A DNA stretch of 45,291 bases from an uncultured Collinsella sp. GTDB lineage: Bacteria; Actinomycetota; Coriobacteriia; Coriobacteriales; Coriobacteriaceae. A program made the translations under genes and the position numbers. The DNA is taken from contig UQDE01000016.1 in assembly GCA_900539735.1 (NCBI GenBank), forward strand, positions 1 to 45,291, written 5' to 3'. The notes beneath the pieces are model-generated. The model saw only the letters and a program-made list of their open reading frames with translations. It searched no databases and was not told where the DNA came from. This document shows, one piece after another, positions 38,722-45,291 of this stretch (its first letter is position 1; every line of letters begins with the position of its first letter).

Positions 38722-39672
38722 TTAGCAGGAGAAGTCGACGCTGTCGATGATGTCCTTGAGGGCCTTGGCAGAGACGGTGAGCTCATGCTGCTCGTCGTCG
38801 TTCAGCGGCACGGGGACGCGGCAGACAACGCCGTCGCGGCCAACGACGGTCGGCATGGAGATGGCAAGATCGGACAGGCCATACTCGCCCACCATGAGCG
38901 AGGAGACAGGCAGAACGGTCTGCTCATCGCGCATAACGGCGGTGCAGATGCGCTTGACGGCCATGGCGACGCCATAGTAGGTGGCGTGCTTCTTCTCGAT
39001 GATGGTGTAGGCGGAGTTCTTGACGTCCTCAGCGATGCGCTTCTCGGCAGCCTCATGCTCCAGGTGGCCGTGAAGCTCACAGAAGGTGTTCAGCGGAACG
39101 CCGGCAACCTGAGCGCTGGACCAAGCGACAAACTCGGAGTCACCGTGCTCGCCCATGACATAGGCCTGGACATCGCGCGGGTCAACCTCGACGTGGGCAC
39201 CAAGCATCTGCTGCAGGCGGCCGGTGTCGAGCACGGTGCCGGAACCGATGACGTGGCCCTCGGGCAGGCCGGACATCTTGATGGCGGCGTAGGTCAGAAC
39301 ATCGACCGGGTTGGAGACGATTAGCAGAATGCCGTCGAAGCCGGACTTCTTAATCTCGGGGATAATGGACTTAAAGATGTTGACGTTCTTGTTGACCAGG
39401 TCCAGGCGGGTCTCACCGGGCTTCTGGGCAGCGCCAGCGGTGACGACGATCATGGCGGCGTCGGCGACATCGGAATAATCGCCGGCGTAGATCTTCATCG
39501 GCTCGGCAAACGTCATGCCGTGCGCGATATCCAGGGCCTCACCCTCGGCACGGTTCTTGTCCACGTCGATGAGGACCATCTCGGAGAACAGACCGCTCTG
39601 CATCAGAGCGAACGCCGAAGACGAACCGACGAAACCGCAGCCGACAATAGCGACCTTCTTCTCGTTAACCAT
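38722..39672 (-). CDS. ldh: L-lactate dehydrogenase
   Basis: This 316-residue NAD-dependent enzyme reduces pyruvate to L-lactate. It has the Rossmann start KVAIVGCGFVGSSSAFAL, DIAHGM, TAGAAQKPGETRLDLV, SNPVDVLTY, GSGTVLDTGR and the active-site GEHGDSEF. Q in AGAAQKPGETR is the residue that favours pyruvate; malate dehydrogenases have Arg there, so lactate rather than malate is favoured. GGGAG lies six bases before ATG 39672; the longer frame from 39741 runs through a hairpin and is unlikely. It is transcribed in the same direction as the aminotransferase, separated by a hairpin at 39698-39730. Confidence 0.93.
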   Translation of the reverse strand: MVNEKKVAIVGCGFVGSSSAFALMQSGLFSEMVLIDVDKNRAEGEALDIAHGMTFAEPMKIYAGDYSDVADAAMIVVTAGAAQKPGETRLDLVNKNVNIFKSIIPEIKKSGFDGILLIVSNPVDVLTYAAIKMSGLPEGHVIGSGTVLDTGRLQQMLGAHVEVDPRDVQAYVMGEHGDSEFVAWSSAQVAGVPLNTFCELHGHLEHEAAEKRIAEDVKNSAYTIIEKKHATYYGVAMAVKRICTAVMRDEQTVLPVSSLMVGEYGLSDLAISMPTVVGRDGVVCRVPVPLNDDEQHELTVSAKALKDIIDSVDFSC

Positions 39673-39697
39673 TAGAAACTCCCATCTCTCTCCACAA

Positions 39698-39730
39698 ACA
39701 AGCCGCCCGGGAACGACCCGAGCGGCTTGT
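39698..39730 (-). terminator. Hairpin between aminotransferase and ldh
   Basis: ACAAGCCGC (39698-39706) pairs with GCGGCTTGT (39722-39730) with inner CCGGG/CCCG pairing; the minus strand continues TTTGTGG. It may terminate the aminotransferase transcript or act as an attenuator in the ldh leader. CATAAT-type -10 boxes are visible nearby at about 39763-39768. Confidence 0.6.
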
Positions 39731-39873
39731 CGTAATCCCAATACATCTAATCGGGTCTTTGATTATGCCCCTATTCGCAGCCAAAAATCGACCGTTTACC
39801 GAAATTGTTTGCAGCATTCGTAAAATAACTGCACGAAATCGGTTTCGAGCTATTGACGAGTCGAAATAGGTTT

Positions 39874-41037
39874 CTAATACAGGCCCGCCTCGCGAATGGC
39901 CTCGACAGCCAAAGCGATCTGATCGGGCGGCAGGACCAGCGCCATGCGCACGTGCCCCTCGCCCGAAGGGCCAAAGCTCGCGCCCGGCGTCACCACAACG
40001 CCGGCCTTCTCCATGAGCTCCTCGCAAAACGCCATGGAATCGGTGCGACCACCGGGAAGCTTGGCCCACACAAACATAGAGCCATGCGCGTTGGGACGCT
40101 CCCAGCCCAGGCCCTCAAGACCGTCGCACAGGGCATCGCGGCGTTCCTGGTACTTCAGACGCTGCGCCTCGACCTCATCGCGCGGACCGTTCAGGCACGC
40201 GATGGCGGCCTTCTGAATCGGGAAGAACATACCAAAGTCGATCTGGCCGCGCAGCTTGGCAAAGGCAGAGACCACATCCTCGCGACCGACCAAAAAGCCG
40301 ATGCGGGCACCGGTGACGTTAAACGACTTGGAGAGCGAGAAGAACTCAACGCCCACCTCGAGCGCGCCGGGATACTGCAAGAAGCTGCCGCCGGGCTCGC
40401 CGTCAAACACGATGTCGGAGTACGCGTTATCATGGACGATCAACAGATCATGCTCGCGGGCAAAGGCGATAATCTCCTCGTAGACCTCGGGCGTGCCCAC
40501 CGAGCCGACCGGGTTCGCGGGCAGCGACACGATCATGTACTTGGCACGATCGGCAACCTCGGGATCGATACCCGCCACATAGGGCAGGTAATTGTGCTCG
40601 GCAACCAGCGGATAGTATTCGAGCTTGGCATCGGCGATCTTGGCACCCGCCTCAAAGACCGGGTAGCACGGATCGGGAACCAAAATGGTGTCACCCGGAT
40701 CGAGCAGGGCAAGGCCCAAATGGCCCACCCCCTCCTGCGTGCCGTTGCACGACTGCACCATAGACGGCGTAATGCCCGAAACGCCAAAGCGACGCTCATA
40801 GTAATCGCACACGGCCTGCTTGAGTTCGGGCAGGTCGCGCAGGGCATACTTCCACATCTCGGGATCTTGGGCTGCCTGCGTGAGCGCCTCGACCACATGG
40901 TCGTACGGCTTAAAGTCGGGCGTGCCCACGCTCATGTTGTAAATGGTCTTGCCCTGAGCCTTCAGCGCGAGAAGCTTGTTGTTGAGCGAGGCGAAGACCT
41001 CCGCGCCAAAGCGGTCGAGACGCTGCGATGCCTGCAT
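39874..41037 (-). CDS. Class I/II pyridoxal phosphate aminotransferase
   Basis: This 387-residue cytosolic enzyme has fold I PLP aminotransferase features: IYNMSVGTPDFKPYDHV, QSCNGTQEGVGHLGLALLDPGD, the VSLPANPVGSVG segment for the N-x-P-x-G motif, DNAYSDIVFDG and the PLP lysine in SLSKSFNVTGARIGF (about residue 237). It resembles PatA and LL-DAP aminotransferase-like enzymes. With dapH and an M20 amidohydrolase nearby, N-acetyl-diaminopimelate transaminase is plausible; another amino acid is equally possible from sequence alone. AAAGGTGG precedes ATG 41037, and the upstream terminator lies only about 20 bases away. Confidence 0.87.
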   Translation of the reverse strand: MQASQRLDRFGAEVFASLNNKLLALKAQGKTIYNMSVGTPDFKPYDHVVEALTQAAQDPEMWKYALRDLPELKQAVCDYYERRFGVSGITPSMVQSCNGTQEGVGHLGLALLDPGDTILVPDPCYPVFEAGAKIADAKLEYYPLVAEHNYLPYVAGIDPEVADRAKYMIVSLPANPVGSVGTPEVYEEIIAFAREHDLLIVHDNAYSDIVFDGEPGGSFLQYPGALEVGVEFFSLSKSFNVTGARIGFLVGREDVVSAFAKLRGQIDFGMFFPIQKAAIACLNGPRDEVEAQRLKYQERRDALCDGLEGLGWERPNAHGSMFVWAKLPGGRTDSMAFCEELMEKAGVVVTPGASFGPSGEGHVRMALVLPPDQIALAVEAIREAGLY

Positions 41038-41056
41038 GGTGCCACCTTTCGATATA

Positions 41057-41088
41057 AAAAACGCGGCGCTCCGACAAGAGCGCCGCGC
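41057..41088 (-). terminator. Intrinsic terminator of nadE, close to the next start
   Basis: GCGGCGCTC (41063-41071) pairs with GAGCGCCGC (41078-41086); the minus strand continues GCGTTTTTTATA. It follows the nadE stop and ends about 20 bases before the aminotransferase start. Confidence 0.85.
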
Positions 41089-41155
41089 GATACGGGCCAT
41101 CAGATTGCAAAAGTGTAACGCTTGCAACCCCCGTATTGGTTCAATTTAGCCAACC

Positions 41156-43156
41156 TTAGTCAACTGGATTGAGCGCGTCGATCTGCGCAAGCCACAGACG
41201 CGAGCTAGCGTCACTCGGCATACGCCAATCGCCGCGCGGGCTGAGCGTCACCGAACCCACCTTGGGACCATCGGGCAGGCAGCTGCGCTTAAACTGCTGG
41301 GCAAAGAAGCGACGGTAGAACGTACGTAGCCACGTGTGGACGGTCTTGGCGTCGTAGACGCCCTCGAAGCTCTTGAGCGCCATGCGGTAGATCTTGCCCG
41401 GCTCAAAGCCAAAACGCAGCAGGTAGTAGAGGAAGTAGTCGTGCAACTCGTACGGGCCCACCAAATCCTCAGTCTTCTGCGCAATCTCGCCGTCGCCCGT
41501 GGGCGGCAGAAGCTCGGGAGATACCGGCGTATCGAGGATATCGAGCAAGACCTCGGCAATACGCCCGCCAAAGACATCAGCCGCATAGCGCACCAGATGG
41601 CGCACAAGCGTCTTGGGCACGCTCGCATTGACGGCATACATGCTCATGTGGTCTCCGTTATAGGTAGCCCAGCCGAGCGCCAGCTCCGACAGATCGCCCG
41701 TACCGATGACAAAACCGCCAGCCTGGTTGGCCAGATCCATCAGAATCTGCGTGCGCTCGCGGGCCTGGCTGTTCTCGTAGGTCACGTCCTGCACGGCCGA
41801 ATCGTGCTCAATGTCCTTGAAGTGCTGCTCCACAGCCGCGTGGATCGAAACCTCGCGGAAGCTCACACCCAGGTCGCGGGCAAGCGACTCGGCATTGGAC
41901 TTGGTGCGATGCGTCGTGCCAAAGCCAGGCATGGACACGGCTGTGATACCGGTGCGCGGCAGCCCCAGCGCATCGAAGGCACGCACGGTCACAAGCAGCG
42001 CCAGCGTGGAGTCCAGGCCGCCCGAAAGGCCGATGACCGCAGCCTTGGTACCCGTGTGGGCAAGGCGGGTCTTGAGGCCCGCAGTCTGCAGATCGAGGAT
42101 CGTCTCGCAGCGCTCTGCCAAGTCGCCGTGGTCGGCCGGCACAAAGGGAGCACGGGGGAAGACACGGTCGATGTCGAGTGCATCGCGCAGGACAGGCTCT
42201 TTGGCCAGCACGCCCTCAAACGAAAATTCAACGGTTGTGGCCTCCGGCGCATCGTCCGCGCGCGTCCACGTCGTCGAGCGACGGCGCTCGGCAACCAGAC
42301 GGTCGAGGTCAACATCGGCAACCGCCATATCGCAGGTAAGGAGCTTCGTCGCCGCCAGCTTAGAGCCGTTTTCGTAGACGAGGTTCTCGCCCGCAAAGAC
42401 CATATCGGTCGTGGACTCGCCCTCGCTCGCGTCCGCATAGGCATAGGCACAGTAGAGGCGCGCACTCTGATTGGAGATGAGGCTACGTCGGTAATCTGCC
42501 TTACCGATGATCTCGTCGGAAGCGGAGGGGTTGAGAATCACCGTGGCACCGGCAAGCGCCATCTCGGTCGAGGGCGGCGCAGGTACCCACAGGTCCTCAC
42601 AGACCTCGACGCCCAGCACCAGGTCCTCAGCACCCTCATCACAGCAGCGGTAGACAAGCCCCGAACCCAGCGGAACCGGACCCTGACCGGCAAATTCAAC
42701 CCACACGGGATCTGTGGGCGCCGGAGCAAACCAGCGGCGCTCGTAGAACTCGCCATAGTTGGGCAGATACTTCTTGGCCGTGAGGCCCAAAAGCTCACCC
42801 GCGCAGCACACGGCGGCGCAGTTGTAGATATTCTCGGCAACTGCAACGGGAAGACCGATGGTAAAGACAATCGGCAGCTCACGAGTCACATCGAGGATAT
42901 GCACCAAAGCAGCCTCGCAGGCATGCAGTAATGTGCGGTTATGGAACAGATCGGCCGCGGTATAGCCGCACAAGTTAAGCTCGGGCAGCACCAGAGCACG
43001 AACGCCGCGCTCGGCAGCCTCGCGAACAGCCGCCAACGCAACCTCGGCATTGCCCTCGACATCGGCAACGCGAATCTGCGGCGACGCCGCCGCCACACGC
43101 AAAAAGCCATCGTTCTTATTAGCCGAAACGCAGCATTGCCTTGTTGATCTGGACAC
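41156..43156 (-). CDS. nadE: Glutamine-dependent NAD+ synthase
   Basis: This 666-residue enzyme amidates nicotinic acid adenine dinucleotide to NAD+, drawing ammonia from glutamine. The N-terminal nitrilase-type glutaminase domain (about 15-290) has Glu in VLPELNLCGYTAADL, Lys in AKKYLPNYGEFYE and Cys in LGVEVCEDLWVP. The C-terminal synthase domain has the ATP-binding P-loop GLSGGLDSTLALL (about 373-385), GTGDLSELALGWATYNGDHMSMY and the C-terminal FYRRFFAQQFKRSCLPDGPKVG. It starts at GTG 43156 with AAGGGG six bases upstream. Length fits the actinobacterial two-domain form. Confidence 0.96.
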   Translation of the reverse strand: MSRSTRQCCVSANKNDGFLRVAAASPQIRVADVEGNAEVALAAVREAAERGVRALVLPELNLCGYTAADLFHNRTLLHACEAALVHILDVTRELPIVFTIGLPVAVAENIYNCAAVCCAGELLGLTAKKYLPNYGEFYERRWFAPAPTDPVWVEFAGQGPVPLGSGLVYRCCDEGAEDLVLGVEVCEDLWVPAPPSTEMALAGATVILNPSASDEIIGKADYRRSLISNQSARLYCAYAYADASEGESTTDMVFAGENLVYENGSKLAATKLLTCDMAVADVDLDRLVAERRRSTTWTRADDAPEATTVEFSFEGVLAKEPVLRDALDIDRVFPRAPFVPADHGDLAERCETILDLQTAGLKTRLAHTGTKAAVIGLSGGLDSTLALLVTVRAFDALGLPRTGITAVSMPGFGTTHRTKSNAESLARDLGVSFREVSIHAAVEQHFKDIEHDSAVQDVTYENSQARERTQILMDLANQAGGFVIGTGDLSELALGWATYNGDHMSMYAVNASVPKTLVRHLVRYAADVFGGRIAEVLLDILDTPVSPELLPPTGDGEIAQKTEDLVGPYELHDYFLYYLLRFGFEPGKIYRMALKSFEGVYDAKTVHTWLRTFYRRFFAQQFKRSCLPDGPKVGSVTLSPRGDWRMPSDASSRLWLAQIDALNPVD

Positions 43157-43281
43157 TGGAGGCCCCTTCTACCCTGAGATTCAGTCTAACGAACGTTCAC
43201 ATACCTCTAACTAGCCAAAGCAACCTCCCAGTTTACTGAGAGGCCAACCTGTGCTAAGAGCATGTATTTCAAAAAAATCTT

Positions 43282-43320
43282 TAATTAAAAAAGGAGAAAT
43301 CGATAATCGACTTCTCCTTT
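43282..43320 (-). terminator. Intrinsic terminator of the radical SAM/peptide unit
   Basis: AAAGGAGAA (43290-43298) pairs with TTCTCCTTT (43312-43320) with inner TCGAT/ATCGA; on the minus strand it runs into TTTTTTAATTAAAG. It lies 25 bases after the peptide stop. Confidence 0.9.
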
Positions 43321-43344
43321 AAGCGAGGCGAGTAAATTCCGAAA

Positions 43345-43455
43345 CTAATGGCAGAATTTATCCATGTAGTCCTCAAAGTCGAACACTTCTACCACGACGC
43401 CCTCTTCCTGAAACTCTTTCAGTTGCTCCAAGAGATCTTTGTTAATAACGTCCAT
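43345..43455 (-). CDS. 36-residue acidic peptide, candidate RiPP precursor
   Basis: ATG 43455 lies 7 bases after a perfect AGGAGG (43468-43463) that overlaps the stop of the radical SAM gene; a 36-codon frame runs to TAG 43345-43347. The peptide begins MDVINKDLLEQLKEFQ and ends with FEDYMDKFCH. It is strongly acidic and its first half would form an amphipathic helix, the usual build of a leader, while the tail has Cys, His, Tyr and aromatic residues suited to modification. The short gap and its own terminator downstream show it is the second gene of a two-gene unit. Being a precursor is inference; a small accessory protein is the alternative. Confidence 0.72.
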   Translation of the reverse strand: MDVINKDLLEQLKEFQEEGVVVEVFDFEDYMDKFCH

Positions 43456-43468
43456 GCAGAAACCTCCT

Positions 43469-45232
43469 CTATCTAATCAATTGTAGTATATCTGCTTTCA
43501 TGCAATTATCAACCAACTTGTTTAATTGCTCCTCGTTTGCCGATAGTCCCTCTTTTTTCAAAATGTCGCGCACCTCGTTCTTAGTAATCGGCTTTTCAAA
43601 CAACGAAAGCAAAGCGAACGAAAAATCATTAACCGCACACATTCTATGGGTGGCACAACTCAGCAGTACTCTTAACCCCTCTTTTGAGCGTCCGACTTCT
43701 TTCACAAACGAACTTTTAACCAATTGAAAACCATTATCGTGCATTACATAATCGGCATCGATATTTGTATTCAGCAATCCATAATGCAACAGTTCTTCTA
43801 TCGCCCTTGTCAGCTCGAGATCGCCCTGATCAAGGATAAGAGAAATGCTACAATCAGCCTCCAATAAACGGGCCAACTTAAGGTATACCAACTGGGAAAC
43901 AGCATAGACATGATGGTATTCAGAATTATAGAAGTAGGCAAATGGCTCAACGAGCACGACAGAGGTCTTGGAATCCAGCCAGATTCGATCAGCTGGATTT
44001 AGACTAGTTAGCCGTCGCTTTACTTTGGTCAAATGTCCCTTATACCTGACAGCGTGAATAGAATCTAGGATCCAGGTCACCTCTGAAATATGAAGCCGCT
44101 GGGGCAAGTCAATTGTGTCGCTACCGTTTATGACCTCTTGCATATAAAAATCAATATGATGCTCATCAGATAAGGATTTTGCTTCATTTAAAGTTAAACC
44201 AGTGCCTGAAACATAATCCACTTCGAGGCGCAAATCCTCATATTGGGACTTCGGCATTACAGAGACACCATACTTATCGGGATGATTCCAAACATCCGAC
44301 CCCATAACGAGACCAAAATTCGTAAATCCTCTCGTGGAATATGGAACACCACATACCTGTTTTGAATAATTCAAAACATTCTCTGTATAAGCTAAGGTGT
44401 TCAGAGCCTCTTCTTTAGTTTCGGTCGGAAAGCCAATCATAAAGAATAGATGAACAGGAATACCCGCATTGAGACAATCATGGATATTGCGATCAATCCA
44501 ATCAACTCTCGTGTTCTTCTTCATTAGATCAAGAACTCTTTGGTTGTATGACTCGAGGCCAAACTGAATCTGCCTACATCCACTTTGGTATATCTTGTTG
44601 AAAACGTCTGTACTTAGGGTTGGAGAGAACCTCGTTTCTCCATGCCAGAAAAACGTTTTTCCCGATGCGTTTATTTCATCCGCGAGTTGCTCCATTCTTT
44701 TGCCTTCGAATGTTTCATCCACAAAAGAGAAAACTCTCGTGCCGTATTTTTCATTTAACCGACACATTATTTCAAATACTCTCGATATAGGCATCTTTCG
44801 GTAACAACCACCGGTAGCACCGGGAATGGTGCAGAAGGCGCAATGATTAAAACACTGCCTAGAGGAATAAACCGGCAATATTAACTCAGGCATGAAGTAT
44901 TTAGAAAGGGCGAAGCCATCGAAATCGGGAACTGTATCGTTGATAAATGTTTGCTCAATCCGATGGTTTTTATATATCTTTCCACCTTTAGCATGGCAAA
45001 GGTTTGGAACACAGTCGAGATTGTCATCACCAGAGTCAAGAGCCTCAAGAAGACGTGCAAGCGGCTCTTCGCCGTCATACATCATTATCGAATCAATGTA
45101 TTCAAAAAAGGGATGCCATTCTTTCATGCAGTCATCTGCTAAACGAGTAATGTAATTGCCGCCCAATGAGACGTGTTTAACAGATGGACATTCTTCTTTA
45201 ATCAGTTTCGCTAACGTAACTGCAGAAATCAA
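43469..45232 (-). CDS. Radical SAM protein with B12-binding-like N-terminus and C-terminal winged-helix-like region
   Basis: The 587-residue frame has the radical SAM iron-sulfur motif C127-x3-C131-x2-C134 (SSRQCFNHCAFCTIPG), WHGETRFSPTL, LESYNQRVLDLMKKNT and FFMIGFPTETKEEA, which are hallmarks of the family. The N-terminal part (ISAVTLAKLIKEECPSVKHV then GGNYITRL, and YDGEEPLARLLEAL) matches the second half of a cobalamin-binding Rossmann fold. The last about 60 residues (DFSFALLSLFEKPITKNEVRDIL to the end) look like a small winged-helix or RRE/PqqD-like domain. The only start in frame is TTG 45232, without a proper site, and the first B12-fold strands are missing. The frame is therefore probably 5' truncated or frameshifted. 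Base composition is AT-rich, unlike its neighbours. Confidence 0.85.
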   Translation of the reverse strand: MISAVTLAKLIKEECPSVKHVSLGGNYITRLADDCMKEWHPFFEYIDSIMMYDGEEPLARLLEALDSGDDNLDCVPNLCHAKGGKIYKNHRIEQTFINDTVPDFDGFALSKYFMPELILPVYSSRQCFNHCAFCTIPGATGGCYRKMPISRVFEIMCRLNEKYGTRVFSFVDETFEGKRMEQLADEINASGKTFFWHGETRFSPTLSTDVFNKIYQSGCRQIQFGLESYNQRVLDLMKKNTRVDWIDRNIHDCLNAGIPVHLFFMIGFPTETKEEALNTLAYTENVLNYSKQVCGVPYSTRGFTNFGLVMGSDVWNHPDKYGVSVMPKSQYEDLRLEVDYVSGTGLTLNEAKSLSDEHHIDFYMQEVINGSDTIDLPQRLHISEVTWILDSIHAVRYKGHLTKVKRRLTSLNPADRIWLDSKTSVVLVEPFAYFYNSEYHHVYAVSQLVYLKLARLLEADCSISLILDQGDLELTRAIEELLHYGLLNTNIDADYVMHDNGFQLVKSSFVKEVGRSKEGLRVLLSCATHRMCAVNDFSFALLSLFEKPITKNEVRDILKKEGLSANEEQLNKLVDNCMKADILQLIR

Positions 45233-45291
45233 TTGGAACCTTGAATATCAACTTCATCCGAACACCTCCCATATTCATCCGTACATGTACG
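45229..45291 (-). CDS. Open frame entering from the window edge, upstream of the radical SAM frame
   Basis: On the minus strand a frame is open from the window end to a TGA at 45231-45229 and reads RTCTDEYGRCSDEVDIQGSN. It overlaps the TTG start of the radical SAM frame by one base. The segment DEVDIQGSN is what one would expect just before QLISAVTLAK in a B12-binding fold (D-x-V-G-x-S), so it could be the true upstream part of the radical SAM gene joined by a one-base shift. It could equally be the end of an independent upstream gene. Confidence 0.4.
   Translation of the reverse strand, partial: RTCTDEYGRCSDEVDIQGSN

Noticed and set aside
41336..42931. 531-codon plus-strand open frame opposite nadE
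   Set aside because: nadE on the minus strand has all catalytic motifs; the opposite frame is Arg/Leu/Ala low-complexity.
45198..45257. 19-codon frame starting at ATG 45257 with GGGAGG upstream
   Set aside because: The binding site is good, but the peptide MKLIFKVPIDFCSYVSETD overlaps the radical SAM frame and has no supporting context, so it is mentioned only in the edge discussion.

Overview
The window reads as a piece of a chromosome from an anaerobic, fermentative, Gram-positive gut actinobacterium of the class Coriobacteriia, most likely Collinsella or a close relative. This is inferred from the GC-rich codon use, the acetate and lactate fermentation genes, an LPXTG-type surface protein, a D-aspartate cross-bridge pair and the general gene content; no database was searched. 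I saw no rRNA, tRNA, CRISPR array, prophage, or insertion sequence with a transposase.

Layout. 1-2.4 kb: DJ-1/PfpI protein, Maf pyrophosphatase and a P1-family (DmpA/NylC-type) peptidase on the + strand. 2.4-5 kb: two long nested palindromes, then galactofuranose-related genes (glf and a family 2 glycosyltransferase) on the - strand. 5.2-9.3 kb: acetate fermentation (pta, then two tandem acetate kinases). 9.4-13.7 kb: an MFS transporter and LysR regulator, then hit, xseB and xseA, all on the - strand. 13.9-16.9 kb: YugP-like zinc peptidase, RNase D, a lipid kinase and a 30-residue membrane peptide. 17.2-19.2 kb: a secreted C69 dipeptidase with a sortase signal, broken by a frameshift. 19.3-22.8 kb: a probable tryptophan ECF transporter (S component, fused double ATPase, T component) behind a leader peptide with three consecutive Trp codons and a terminator, i.e. 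a trp-type attenuator. 22.9-25 kb: aspartate racemase plus a D-aspartate ligase of the Asl(fm) type. 25.3-27.3 kb: a frameshifted MOSC gene and a secreted coiled-coil wall protein. 27.3-31.9 kb: Ser/Thr kinase with its HTH partner, small membrane proteins, a HigA antitoxin with only the tail of its HigB toxin left, and an M20 amidohydrolase. 32-36 kb: a lysine riboswitch followed by lysA fused in frame to dapA, then dapB and dapH. 36.3-43.2 kb: nucleoid-associated protein, DUF2974-like hydrolase, L-lactate dehydrogenase, aminotransferase and glutamine-dependent NAD synthase. 43.3-45.3 kb: a visibly AT-richer segment with a radical SAM protein and, 13 bases behind it, an undescribed 36-residue peptide; together they form a candidate RiPP-like system.

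How it fits together. Pyruvate-derived acetyl-CoA goes to acetate (pta/ackA) and pyruvate to lactate (ldh). The lysine/DAP genes follow the acetylated branch (dapH), and the nearby M20 enzyme and aminotransferase could supply the missing deacetylase and transaminase steps. The racemase and ligase pair would make and attach D-Asp to peptidoglycan stem peptides. Control by amino acids is visible twice: lysine riboswitch and Trp leader.

The most unusual features are non-coding. At least two families of nested palindromes have a conserved inner hairpin, with compensatory base changes between copies, enclosed by long, near-perfect arms unique to each copy. A third set of short hairpins carries a GGGACAGGTT-like core inside arms that mostly differ from copy to copy. 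None is explained by ordinary intrinsic terminators.
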